This document shows positions 9,158 through 17,055 of a stretch of 45,563 nt of DNA, piece by piece (within the stretch, counting starts at the first letter, position 1; each line of letters starts with the position of its first letter). Location of the stretch: NCBI GenBank assembly GCA_905204935.1, contig CAJLBJ010000017.1:1-45563 (forward strand), in the 5' to 3' direction. The notes below the pieces were generated by a model that saw nothing but the letters and a program-made list of their open reading frames with translations, ran no database searches and was not told the DNA's origin. Origin of the DNA: an uncultured Lactobacillus sp. (lineage in GTDB: Bacteria > Bacillota > Bacilli > Lactobacillales > Lactobacillaceae). The translations under genes were made by a program, and so were the position numbers.

Positions 9158-9241
9158 AAACCTCACGGCACTTATGCTGTGTGCCTCCTTACTGGATCAT
9201 CCAATAAAGAGGATACACATCAAATTTGCCATGAGGTTTTT
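9156..9241. terminator. Long rod-like bidirectional terminator (helD/galM)
   Basis: The outer arms AAAAACCTCA-C-GGCA and TGCC-A-TGAGGTTTTT pair across about 56 nt. The interior folds again: GTG/CAC, CCTC/GAGG, TTA/TAA and TGG/CCA stack around an ATCAT loop. The U-tracts serve both convergent genes. It is larger than a usual intrinsic terminator. Confidence 0.75.
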
Positions 9242-9243
9242 TA

Positions 9244-10281
9244 TTAGATTTGATCAAATTTATAACTAATACGATACGTCTTCTTGCTAAATTTAGGTAA
9301 GACGATATCACCAAAGTTTTCTTGATTAATTGCATCTGGTAAGGTTTGAGCTTCTAAGGCTAACCCTTCTCCACCGATAGCTTCTTTACCATTATCACGA
9401 CTAAACTTAATTCCACTTGGAATTTCTGCCATCGAATACATCACCAAACCATTGCGACATGAATCAATCGTAACTTGGCGCCCACTTTCATTATCACGTA
9501 AAATAGCAATTGGTTCGTTTGCCTTACCAGGTTCATTAACAACAAAAGCATCATCAAAACCGCATACAGCTTGGGCTGCTTGCTTAACGTTGCTGAATTT
9601 TTGGAAATCATATGGACTATCTTCTACACTATGCACTCGTCCAGTTGGAATCAAGTCATCGGCTAAATCAAGATATTGACTACTGTTAATCTTTAAAGAA
9701 TGTGTCGCTAAGTCTTGGCGATCACTTAAATTGAAATAAACATGATTTGTTGGATTAAACAAAGTATCCTTATTATCAGCCAAAGCACTATAAGTGATTG
9801 TTACACAATCTTGATTGTCTAAAGTATAGATGATAGTCGCAAGCATATCGCCTGGGAAACCATCTGCTTGTTCAGTAATCTTAGTTTGAAAAATTGCACT
9901 GACACTGTTTTTTGCCTCTGACACTGTGTAATCCCAATTTAAAGTATTAAAACCGTTTGGACCACCGTGTAAAGTATTGCCATTATTATTTTTTGGTAAT
10001 GTAATTTGTTTACCATTCAAAACACAAGAGCCATTATTAATGCGTCCTGCTACACGTCCGATTGACTGACATACACATAATGGATTGCTATAGTAATCTT
10101 TGGTTTCAGCAAAACTTAATAATAAATTAGTTAAATCACCTTTTTTGTTGGGAACTAAAAATTCTTGCCATGTTGCTCCCATCGTCAAGCACGAAGCTTG
10201 CACTCCATTATCATTAATCAAGGTAATCTTAGTTACAATATTTCCTTCAAAATTGTCTAAAACACTCTTTATAATTTCCAT
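9244..10281 (-). CDS. galM: Aldose 1-epimerase (galactose mutarotase)
   Basis: GalM (345 aa) interconverts alpha and beta anomers of galactose or glucose in the cytoplasm, feeding the Leloir pathway. The catalytic histidines are visible as H105 in NTLHGG and H180 in NPTNHVYFNL, and the catalytic glutamate in GLALEAQTLPD near the C-terminus. The start is uncertain between the ATG at 10281 and a TTG two codons earlier; GAGAGG precedes both. A cre-like site lies about 70 nt upstream. It stands alone, with galE 0.7 kb away and no galK or galT in the window. Confidence 0.9.
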   Translation of the reverse strand: MEIIKSVLDNFEGNIVTKITLINDNGVQASCLTMGATWQEFLVPNKKGDLTNLLLSFAETKDYYSNPLCVCQSIGRVAGRINNGSCVLNGKQITLPKNNNGNTLHGGPNGFNTLNWDYTVSEAKNSVSAIFQTKITEQADGFPGDMLATIIYTLDNQDCVTITYSALADNKDTLFNPTNHVYFNLSDRQDLATHSLKINSSQYLDLADDLIPTGRVHSVEDSPYDFQKFSNVKQAAQAVCGFDDAFVVNEPGKANEPIAILRDNESGRQVTIDSCRNGLVMYSMAEIPSGIKFSRDNGKEAIGGEGLALEAQTLPDAINQENFGDIVLPKFSKKTYRISYKFDQI

Positions 10282-10350
10282 AATCAAACTGCCTCTCTTT
10301 TATTTTTTAGCTGTTTACTATAATCTTATTTTACCTCACAACACCAACAC

Positions 10351-10366
10351 TTTAAAGCGATTACAT
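10351..10366 (-). promoter_or_regulatory. cre-like site upstream of galM
   Basis: On the minus strand the site reads ATGTAATCGCTTTAAA. This fits the CcpA consensus WTGNAANCGNWNNCW at all fixed positions but one (A for the last C). A TATAGT -10-like box lies between it and galM. Carbon-catabolite control of galM is plausible. Confidence 0.4.
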
Positions 10367-10606
10367 AAAATTATATGATTATTTTTGTAAGTAAAAAATT
10401 GGTATTTTTTAGTTAATAATAAGCAAATTTACGAAAAATAAATTTATTTTCGACTTCCAAATTCAATAATTCCAAGCATTATCTGTAAGCAATAAAAAGT
10501 AAATGCTTATATTTTTTCAAAAAATACTTGCTTTATCCAAAATAAAAAGGTATGGTATACACAAGGAGAAAAAGAGGAAGTTTACAATAGGGAGGCTTTT
10601 TAGCAG
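10367..10606 (+). other. AT-rich intergenic region with promoter of the small gene
   Basis: It holds an imperfect palindrome CGAAAA..TTTTCG at 10432-10452 and a promoter-like TTGCTT (10528-10533), 17 nt, TATGGT (10551-10556). A purine-rich leader follows, with AAGGAG, GAGGAAG and finally GGGAGG before the ATG at 10607. No RNA family was recognised. Confidence 0.45.
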
Positions 10607-10909
10607 ATGAATGAAACTATTGTTCAAAAGATCGAATCACGTATCGGGAAAAACAAAGAATGGCGTTTAATCAACAAAGACGGTCATTTTTTAAACGTTA
10701 GCTTTTCAATTAACCTCGAAAACAACATGAAAAAGCTACGTAACTTCTCATTTAATCGTTTCGAATCTGAACAACTTAACGAATTATCTAAGCTAGTGCC
10801 TAGCTTAACAGCAGACTATAATTTGCATATCAATCAAGAACTTACAGGTTCTACTTACTTGCCTGTATCGGCAGAAAATGCTGTTTCGTTGTTTGAAAAA
10901 ATAAATTAG
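10607..10909 (+). CDS. Small conserved-looking protein of unknown function
   Basis: This 100-residue soluble protein has no signal peptide, membrane segment or motif I recognise. The composition is mixed charged and polar (MNETIVQKIESRIGKNKEWR at the start), suggesting a compact alpha/beta fold. Support for a real gene is good: a GGGAGG site, a promoter-like pair upstream and a terminator rod directly after the stop. It is monocistronic, between galM and galE, and convergent with galE. I cannot assign a function. Confidence 0.7.
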   Translation: MNETIVQKIESRIGKNKEWRLINKDGHFLNVSFSINLENNMKKLRNFSFNRFESEQLNELSKLVPSLTADYNLHINQELTGSTYLPVSAENAVSLFEKIN

Positions 10910-10913
10910 ACAT

Positions 10914-10991
10914 AAAAAACCGTCACATATGACGCAAATTTCTGATAATGCTTTTTAAGCACAGAAACTCAAATCATATTGACGGTTTTTT
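10914..10991. terminator. Long rod-like bidirectional terminator (unknown gene/galE)
   Basis: The outer arms AAAAAACCGTCA and TGACGGTTTTTT continue inward as ATATGA/TCATAT with a one-base bulge. A further hairpin, TTTCTG..TGCTT/TAAGCA..CAGAAA, follows. The architecture matches the rods at 9156 and 29734, but the sequence does not. Confidence 0.75.
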
Positions 10992-10992
10992 A

Positions 10993-11988
10993 TTAACGAT
11001 CGTTATAGCCGTTTGGATGGCTTGTATGCCAATTCCAAGCAGTTTGAATAATCTTGTGAATATCATCAAATTGTGGTTGCCAGCCCAAGACCTCACGTGC
11101 CTTATCAGAAGCTGCAATCAACTTATCAGGATCGCCTCCGCGACGTGGCCCAATTTCAGCAGGTATTTCTTTGCCGGTCACTTCGCGTGCAGCTTTTAAG
11201 ATTTCAAGGTTTGAAAAACCTGTCGATGAACCAAGGTTAAATGCGTTTGAATCATTACCTGCACGTAAATATTCTACGGCTAAGATGTGTGCATCCGCTA
11301 AATCAAATGGATGTACATAATCACGTACGTTGGTTCCATCTTGTGTATCATAATCATCCCCAAAAATCATCAACTTATCACGCTTGCCCATCGCAACTTC
11401 TAACACGATTGGCATTAAATGTGTTTCTGGGTGATGATCTTCACCAATTGTGCCGTCTGGCTTAGCACCAGCAACATTGAAGTAACGCAAGGCTACAAAC
11501 TTAATTCCATATGCCTGATCTGCCCAGCGCATGATTTTTTCCATCATCAACTTACTTTCACCGTATGGATTGATTGGATTTTGCGGGTCATCTTCATGAA
11601 TTGGCATTTTTTCAGGGATACCATATGTTGCAGCAGTCGATGAAAAGACAATCTTTTTAATTCCAAATTCATTCATAACTTCAAGCAACTTAATCATCCC
11701 AGCCGTATTGTTATCAAAATACTTCAACGGCTCTGTCATAGATTCGCCTACTAAAGAAAAGGCTGCAAAATGGATAACCGCATCTACTTGTGGGTTTTCT
11801 TTAAAAACTTCACGCATAAATGGTTGGTCTGCCAAATCACCTTCATAAAACTTAGCATCTGGATGCACAGCAGCTCTATGTCCAGTCACCAAATTATCAA
11901 CAACTACTACGTCATGGCCTTTTTCAATCAAACGATCAACCATGTGTGAACCAATATAACCGGCACCGCCTAAAACTAATACTGACAT
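10993..11988 (-). CDS. galE: UDP-glucose 4-epimerase
   Basis: GalE (331 aa) is an NAD-dependent extended short-chain dehydrogenase interconverting UDP-glucose and UDP-galactose for galactose catabolism and for cell-wall or exopolysaccharide precursors. The Rossmann motif GGAGYIGSH is at 7-15, with catalytic SSTA near 116-119 and YxxxK as Y142/K146. I start at the ATG at 11988 (MSVLVLGG), preceded by GGGAGG; an in-frame codon ten residues upstream would place the ribosome site inside the gene. It is alone, divergent from the GntR regulator, so it may serve surface-sugar synthesis as much as galactose use. Confidence 0.93.
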   Translation of the reverse strand: MSVLVLGGAGYIGSHMVDRLIEKGHDVVVVDNLVTGHRAAVHPDAKFYEGDLADQPFMREVFKENPQVDAVIHFAAFSLVGESMTEPLKYFDNNTAGMIKLLEVMNEFGIKKIVFSSTAATYGIPEKMPIHEDDPQNPINPYGESKLMMEKIMRWADQAYGIKFVALRYFNVAGAKPDGTIGEDHHPETHLMPIVLEVAMGKRDKLMIFGDDYDTQDGTNVRDYVHPFDLADAHILAVEYLRAGNDSNAFNLGSSTGFSNLEILKAAREVTGKEIPAEIGPRRGGDPDKLIAASDKAREVLGWQPQFDDIHKIIQTAWNWHTSHPNGYNDR

Positions 11989-12226
11989 TGGAAATCCTCC
12001 CTTTGCAAAAGCAATCATTTATCTTATTGCGTATTTAATTTTAACAGTTTTTGAGCTAAAAAGAAAAATATTTTCTCTCAGGATTTTTTTACTAATTACA
12101 CTAATTATTTTACTAAATTTTTACTATTTTTCAAGGGTTTTTTCACTCTAATATATAAAAAGCTTGTTGTTTTTATTCCTATATGGTTAACTATAATTTA
12201 GATATTATTTTTCGCGAGGTGAAACG

Positions 12227-12955
12227 ATGGCTGAATTGCTCTACAAACAACTTATTTCCGATTTAAAACGGCGTATTTTTGCCCAAGAATTCACCAATAT
12301 GAAGCTTCCAGATGAACGAACATTAGCTAGCCAATACAATGTCAGTCGCAGCTCTGTCAAGCGTGCATTAACACGGATGGCCAGTGATGGTATCATCTTC
12401 AAAAAGCGTGGTTCTGGAACGTTTATCAATCCATTATACTTAAAAAATGAATCTGTCTTTAACTACGAAGAAGGAACAAACTTAGGAATTACTGATAATT
12501 TTAAGATGAACGGCAAACGTCCTAAAAGCCAAGTACTCAACTTCGAAGTCATCTCACCTACAGAAGAATTACAACGCGACTTATTCTTACAACCGGATGA
12601 TTTTGTTTATAAAATTGAACGCCTGCGCTTATTTGATGAACAACCTTTCATGATTGAAACAGGTTATATCCCAATTAAAATTGTCCCTGAACTTTCTCGC
12701 ACACAGATCGAAAGTTCAATCTTTAATTATCTACAAAAAAACTATAATCTTTCGGTGACTAAATCGTTTTTATCAGTCTTTGCAGAACCTTCAACTAAGC
12801 GCGATCAGGAATTACTGAAGCTAAAAGAAAATGAACCAGTCGGTATTATGGAAGGTATCTTCTTTTTAGATAACGGAACTCCATTTGAGTTTTCACATAT
12901 GCGTTTGCATTATCAATACTTAAAATTCAATTCATTCGTCAGTGTCGATCATTAA
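12227..12955 (+). CDS. GntR-family regulator with UTRA effector domain
   Basis: This 242-residue repressor-type regulator has a winged helix at residues 1-70 (LPDERTLASQYNVSRSSVKR, then GIIFKKRGSGTF), followed by a UTRA ligand domain (about 90-240, with ERLRLFDEQPFMIETGYIP). HutC/FarR-subfamily members usually sense sugar phosphates or amino sugars. GCGAGGTG precedes the ATG and TATAAT lies at 12192-12197. The neighbours (galE divergent, a phosphatase convergent) do not reveal its regulon. The effector is unknown. Confidence 0.85.
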   Translation: MAELLYKQLISDLKRRIFAQEFTNMKLPDERTLASQYNVSRSSVKRALTRMASDGIIFKKRGSGTFINPLYLKNESVFNYEEGTNLGITDNFKMNGKRPKSQVLNFEVISPTEELQRDLFLQPDDFVYKIERLRLFDEQPFMIETGYIPIKIVPELSRTQIESSIFNYLQKNYNLSVTKSFLSVFAEPSTKRDQELLKLKENEPVGIMEGIFFLDNGTPFEFSHMRLHYQYLKFNSFVSVDH

Positions 12956-12994
12956 AAAACTACCAATCCATCATAACTGGATTGGTAGTTTTTT
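12956..12994. terminator. Bidirectional terminator (gntR/phosphatase)
   Basis: AAAACTACCAATCC and GGATTGGTAGTTTT form a perfect stem around ATCATAACT, with A- and T-runs on both sides serving the two convergent genes. Confidence 0.9.
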
Positions 12995-13775
12995 AATTCA
13001 AATAAATTTTTTGTAGGTCCTGTAATTGCTTATCATTTAACATCAATTCATTACGCAAATAATCGTTAACCGAACCGTATTCTTTTTTAATCAAAAGCAA
13101 AGCATGATCAAGATAAGCATTGCTTACCCGCCCAAGACTGCGAATATTAGCAACAAAATAAGGTGTCTTAGCCGCTTGCTTAGCCTTGTTTAGGTTAATT
13201 TCTCGCAAAGGTCGCAAATATTCATTTGAAGCCAAATAATCCTTACGAATCGTTTGTTCATCAACTCCTAAAGCAGTCAAGACATAAACGGCTCCCATCC
13301 CAGTACGATCTTTTCCCATCGAACAATGGAACAAAACAGATTCATTTTCTTTGTCGTTAGCCAATAAAACATCAAAAAACTTACGATAAGCGACACGTGC
13401 ACTATCAGCCAACACAATATCAGCATATGCTGATTTCATTTCAGCCACACCAAGTGCTGGGTCTGTGTTGTAACGTTCCCGCTCTTCCCAACTCTTTTGT
13501 GTACTGCGGGTTTCATCGATTGGAAAAACTGGCGTAAAGTGATACTGCACATTTTCAGGTAAGAGATCTGGTGCTGCTTGACATTCAGCAGGCGAACGAA
13601 AATCAACATCATGTCGCATTCCATACTCATCAAGATAGACTAATTCTTCTGGCGATAATTCAGCCAAACTAGCCGAACGAATAAGCTTATGGTATTTAAG
13701 CGTACGGTTATCTTTGGTTTGATAACCACCTATGTCTCGAAAGTTAAAGCCATTTTTCATCTCTAAAAGTCGCAT
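12993..13775 (-). CDS. Tyrosine/lipid phosphatase, DSP-like (Y_phosphatase3)
   Basis: This is a 260-residue cysteine-dependent phosphatase. The P-loop HCSMGKDRTG places the nucleophile at C151 and the phosphate-binding arginine at R157. The lysine inside the loop resembles MptpB/LipA-type enzymes that act on both phosphotyrosine and phosphoinositides. The N-terminal NFRDIGGY is the usual opening of this family. AAGGAG lies upstream of the ATG. A 10-bp palindrome AAAACGTTTT (13798-13807) sits just upstream. No signal peptide is seen, so it is probably cytoplasmic. The physiological substrate is unknown. Confidence 0.88.
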   Translation of the reverse strand: MRLLEMKNGFNFRDIGGYQTKDNRTLKYHKLIRSASLAELSPEELVYLDEYGMRHDVDFRSPAECQAAPDLLPENVQYHFTPVFPIDETRSTQKSWEERERYNTDPALGVAEMKSAYADIVLADSARVAYRKFFDVLLANDKENESVLFHCSMGKDRTGMGAVYVLTALGVDEQTIRKDYLASNEYLRPLREINLNKAKQAAKTPYFVANIRSLGRVSNAYLDHALLLIKKEYGSVNDYLRNELMLNDKQLQDLQKIYLN

Positions 13776-13919
13776 GTCAAAGAAATCTCCTTAGTGTAAA
13801 ACGTTTTCTATCTATCACACTTAATATAATACGTTTATTAGCCATCAACGTCTAGTCTTTTTATTAAAAATTTGCATTTCTTTTTAAATATAGTATGCTA
13901 AAAACACGGAGGGATTTGT

Positions 13920-14507
13920 ATGACAACATTTTATATAATTAGACACGGCCAAAGTCAAGCCAATCAACAAGGCATCCTTCAAGGTGCTAAAATCAATACC
14001 GCCTTGACTTCTTATGGAAAACAACAAGCCTTGGCAACTAAAGCAAAACTAGCTGGGATTAGTTTTGACAAAATCTTTGCTAGTCCACTACTACGAGCAG
14101 CTCAAACCGCTGCTTTAATCAACGACAATCAACCCGTAACCTTTGATTGTCGCCTTAAAGAATACGATTATGGCTCATGGGATGGCATGCTTGAAAAAGA
14201 CATTTGGCAACAATACCCTCAATTTTTTGATACCCATCATAACTTATTACCTGGATTTGAAAAATTAACTAACGCACCTAGTTTTGCCCAAACAAAACAA
14301 GAAGTAGGCGAATTTTTAACACAGGTAGCCAAAAAATATCCAACTGCAACAGTTCTTGTCGTTAGTCATGGCTTTACTATTAAACTAATGCTTGATTGGC
14401 TATTAGATATCGGTTCTTTAGCCAATTTAAACGAACCACAAAATGCCGGGATAACAATTTTTGAAATCAGCCACAACGCTAAAACTTTACTCGCTTTTAA
14501 TCGCTAA
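13920..14507 (+). CDS. Histidine phosphatase (phosphoglycerate mutase-like)
   Basis: This 195-residue member of the histidine phosphatase superfamily has RHG with H9 as the phospho-acceptor, the acid E81 (KEYDYGSWDG) and the second histidine in VVSHG (H150). It is short for a cofactor-dependent glycolytic mutase (about 230-250 aa), so a broad phosphatase, for example on sugar phosphates or nucleotides, is more likely. CGGAGG precedes the ATG. Its 3' end overlaps that of the convergent acetyltransferase gene by 11 bases. Confidence 0.85.
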   Translation: MTTFYIIRHGQSQANQQGILQGAKINTALTSYGKQQALATKAKLAGISFDKIFASPLLRAAQTAALINDNQPVTFDCRLKEYDYGSWDGMLEKDIWQQYPQFFDTHHNLLPGFEKLTNAPSFAQTKQEVGEFLTQVAKKYPTATVLVVSHGFTIKLMLDWLLDIGSLANLNEPQNAGITIFEISHNAKTLLAFNR

Positions 14508-15129
14508 TAAATGCGCCCATTTCTGCGATATAATCTTGGCGCTGACTTTGCCAATATTCGCGATCTTTTTGATTTAACTTACGTAATACTTTGCACGGAT
14601 TACCGACTGCTATGGAGTTTTTTGCAATATCTTTAGTAACAACCGAGCCTGCCCCAATCACACTATTTGCACCAATTGTCACTCCTGGACAAACTACAAC
14701 ATTACCACCCAACCATACATTATCGCCAATTTTTATCTCTTTACCAAACTCTAACCCTGTATTTCTAACATCTGGATCAAGTGGATGACCTGCCGTATAT
14801 AAACTCACGCGCGGTCCAAACATCACATTATCCCCAATCGTAATCTTAGCAACATCCAAAAAAATCGCATTAGTATTGGCATAAAAATTTTCACCAATAT
14901 AGGTGTTTTGACCATAATCACAATAAAACGGCGGTTCAATATAGTAATTTTGCCCCACTTTGCCTAACAATTGCTTAAGCAACTCTTGTTGTTTAGAAAA
15001 ATGTTCTGGTGCAAGCTGATTAAAGCGATGCAACAACACCTTGGCTTGTTTAGCTTCTTTTTTTAATGTTGGATCAGCCGCAATATATAATTCTTGCGCC
15101 AACATTCTTTGCTTTTGTGTACGTGCCAT
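14497..15129 (-). CDS. Maltose/galactoside-type O-acetyltransferase
   Basis: This 210-residue left-handed beta-helix acetyltransferase of the LacA/Maa/NodL group transfers acetyl from acetyl-CoA to a sugar hydroxyl. The N-terminal helical cap spans 1-60, followed by hexapeptide repeats (ITIGDNVMFGPRV, IKIGDNVWLGGNVV, VTIGANSVIGAGSVV). The probable catalytic histidine is H115 in YTAGHPLD. It is a single gene, convergent with and overlapping the phosphatase gene at the 3' ends. The acceptor sugar cannot be read from the sequence. Confidence 0.88.
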   Translation of the reverse strand: MARTQKQRMLAQELYIAADPTLKKEAKQAKVLLHRFNQLAPEHFSKQQELLKQLLGKVGQNYYIEPPFYCDYGQNTYIGENFYANTNAIFLDVAKITIGDNVMFGPRVSLYTAGHPLDPDVRNTGLEFGKEIKIGDNVWLGGNVVVCPGVTIGANSVIGAGSVVTKDIAKNSIAVGNPCKVLRKLNQKDREYWQSQRQDYIAEMGAFISD

Positions 15130-15246
15130 CTATTTTCTCCTTAAATCTTTTTTCAAAGTTTAACATTATTTTTTAACAAATGCACCCCATAAAAAAGTTC
15201 ACTTCACCTTTGATAAAAAACGTACTAATTCATTTTTTATTTCTCT

Positions 15247-15259
15247 ATAGTTCGTTTTT
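15247..15259 (-). promoter_or_regulatory. PurBox-like site
   Basis: The minus strand reads AAAAACGAACTAT, matching the PurR box AWWWCCGAACWWT at 12 of 13 positions. It lies 27 nt before the -35 of the purine permease promoter, a position typical for PurR action in lactic acid bacteria. Confidence 0.4.
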
Positions 15260-15285
15260 TGTTCATTTTTAACGTAAAAATGAGA

Positions 15286-15314
15286 TTGACTAGGCTTTAT
15301 TTTTCTGATATAAC
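15286..15314 (+). promoter_or_regulatory. Promoter of NCS2 permease operon
   Basis: TTGACT (15286-15291) and TATAAC (15309-15314) are separated by 17 nt. The promoter lies inside the longest possible reading frame and so fixes the start downstream, at the TTG at 15346. Confidence 0.7.
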
Positions 15315-15345
15315 GAATATATCTCACAAAAAGGATGTGCTTATT

Positions 15346-16422
15346 TTGGATTGGTTAGCTGATTTAATGGCCGCTATTGGTGTTGTCTTAAATGGCATCC
15401 CTCAAGGAATCATGGCTATGACACTTGGTTTTGCAGTTTTCCCTACCACTTTTTCTTTTATTTTCGCTTCAGCAATTAATGGTATTTTCCAATCAGTTGC
15501 TCCACTTTCATTTCAAGCTGAATCTTTAGCGCTCACAGGTAAACTTGGACAAAACATTCGCGAACGAACATCGATTATTTTTGGTGGTTCACTTATCATG
15601 TTAGCAATTGGATTAAGTGGGACATTAACTAAGATAGTTAATTTTTTAGGCAATGATATCATCAATGCTATGATGGCTGGTGTTGGAATCATGCTAGCCA
15701 AAATTTCGCTAGAGATGTGTAAAGGACCACAAAAAAGTGGCTGGGTTTCTCTTAGTATCGCTCTTTTGACTTATATTATTAGCCACGATTTAGTTTGGAC
15801 CATCTGTTTATCCGTGATAGGTACAAGTTTATTTGCGGTAGTCATCGAAAAATATAATGCCAAACTTCCTGAATACGTAACCGCACGCCGCTTTATTTTT
15901 ACTAAGCCGATATTTAACTCTACGGTAATGCGGGGCGCCTTAAGCCTAGCTTGCCTTAACATCGGCGCTAACCTTTCTTATGGCTTAATCACCGGTCAAA
16001 TGACAGGTGTTAAACCTAACCCTGTCAATTTAAATTTATTAACTAGCACACAAGCTTTGGCAGACATGGGAACTAGTTTACTTGGCGGTGCGCCGGTTGA
16101 AACCATCATCTCAGCTACGGCTAGTGCGCCTGAACCAGTAATTGCAGGTATCATGATGATGTTAATTATGGCGGTAATTCTTTTGGCAGGATGGTTGCCT
16201 AAAATTGGACGCTTTGTTCCTAGTTCTTCTATTGCAGGTTTTTTATTTGTCTTAGGTGCTTTTGTCACTTTCCCAGAAAATGCTGCTAGCTCATTAGCAA
16301 GTCCTAATCCGACTATCGCTGCTTTGACAATGATTGTCACTGCTTTGATTGATCCTTTTGCGGGCTTACTTGCCGGTGGTTGTTTAAAATTTATTTTACC
16401 GTTACTTGGATTGGGGGCTTAA
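15346..16422 (+). CDS. NCS2-family purine/nucleobase permease
   Basis: This polytopic membrane protein (about 358 aa from the TTG start) is of the xanthine/uracil/adenine permease superfamily. Repeated hydrophobic segments and the loops QGIMAMTLGF and LLGGAPVETIISATASAPEP fit the AzgA-like branch. Family members are usually 430-480 aa, so this is a short version. I use the TTG at 15346 because AAAGGATG sits before it and the promoter lies upstream. It is followed after 2 nt by a phosphoribosyltransferase gene, so uptake and salvage of a purine base are coupled. The exact base is not determined. Confidence 0.8.
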   Translation: MDWLADLMAAIGVVLNGIPQGIMAMTLGFAVFPTTFSFIFASAINGIFQSVAPLSFQAESLALTGKLGQNIRERTSIIFGGSLIMLAIGLSGTLTKIVNFLGNDIINAMMAGVGIMLAKISLEMCKGPQKSGWVSLSIALLTYIISHDLVWTICLSVIGTSLFAVVIEKYNAKLPEYVTARRFIFTKPIFNSTVMRGALSLACLNIGANLSYGLITGQMTGVKPNPVNLNLLTSTQALADMGTSLLGGAPVETIISATASAPEPVIAGIMMMLIMAVILLAGWLPKIGRFVPSSSIAGFLFVLGAFVTFPENAASSLASPNPTIAALTMIVTALIDPFAGLLAGGCLKFILPLLGLGA

Positions 16423-16424
16423 TT

Positions 16425-16985
16425 ATGTCACAAACTTACACACTCAACATAGCAGGATTAACTCGTAAATTACCGCTCTTACCTATTTCAACAGATTTAA
16501 CCATCGCTTCTTTTGTAATGCTAGGCGACGCACAACTAACACATGCTGTTGCTAAAGAACTCGTTAAAAAAATCCCTACAGATTGCCAAGCATTAGTTAC
16601 CCTCGAAAGCAAAGGAATCCCCTTAACGCATGAACTTGCCTTGCTATTGGGGCATGATCGATATGTTGTTTTACGCAAATCCATCAAAAGCTACATGCAA
16701 GAGCCATTATGTATTAATGTCCAATCAATTACGACCACTAATCAACAAAAACTTGTCTTAGATAAAAACGATGCAACTTTTTTAGCAGGAAAAAAAGTTG
16801 TCTTAGTCGATGATGTCATCAGCACCGGTGGATCATTAGCAGCTGCGACAGAACTCCTCAAAAAAGCCAACGTTACATTGCAAACTAAGATAGCTGTTTT
16901 AGCTGAAGGAGATGCCAACAAACGCACGGATATCTCTTATCTTGAACATCTGCCACTATTCAATGCTAGTGGAGCAAAAATTTAG
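16425..16985 (+). CDS. Purine phosphoribosyltransferase (adenine/xanthine PRT-like)
   Basis: This 187-residue type I PRTase attaches a nucleobase to PRPP, giving the nucleotide. The PRPP-binding motif VVLVDDVISTGGS is at 125-137 and the ESKGIPLTHELA segment (61-72) is characteristic of Apt/Xpt-like enzymes. The ATG at 16425 follows TTGGGGG, which overlaps the permease 3' end; the genes are almost certainly co-translated. A PurBox-like site upstream of the operon fits purine control. The substrate (adenine or xanthine) is inferred only from family and partner. Confidence 0.85.
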   Translation: MSQTYTLNIAGLTRKLPLLPISTDLTIASFVMLGDAQLTHAVAKELVKKIPTDCQALVTLESKGIPLTHELALLLGHDRYVVLRKSIKSYMQEPLCINVQSITTTNQQKLVLDKNDATFLAGKKVVLVDDVISTGGSLAAATELLKKANVTLQTKIAVLAEGDANKRTDISYLEHLPLFNASGAKI

Positions 16986-17055
16986 CCTAGTTTTGTTTTA
17001 ACCTGTTTTTTAGTATAATTGGAAAGGTATTTTAAAAAACAGAGGTCAGTTAGTC

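Noticed and set aside
15259..15345. N-terminal extension of the NCS2 permease from ATG 15259
   Set aside because: The extension covers a TTGACT-N17-TATAAC promoter and has no ribosome site; the added residues are not membrane-like for this family.
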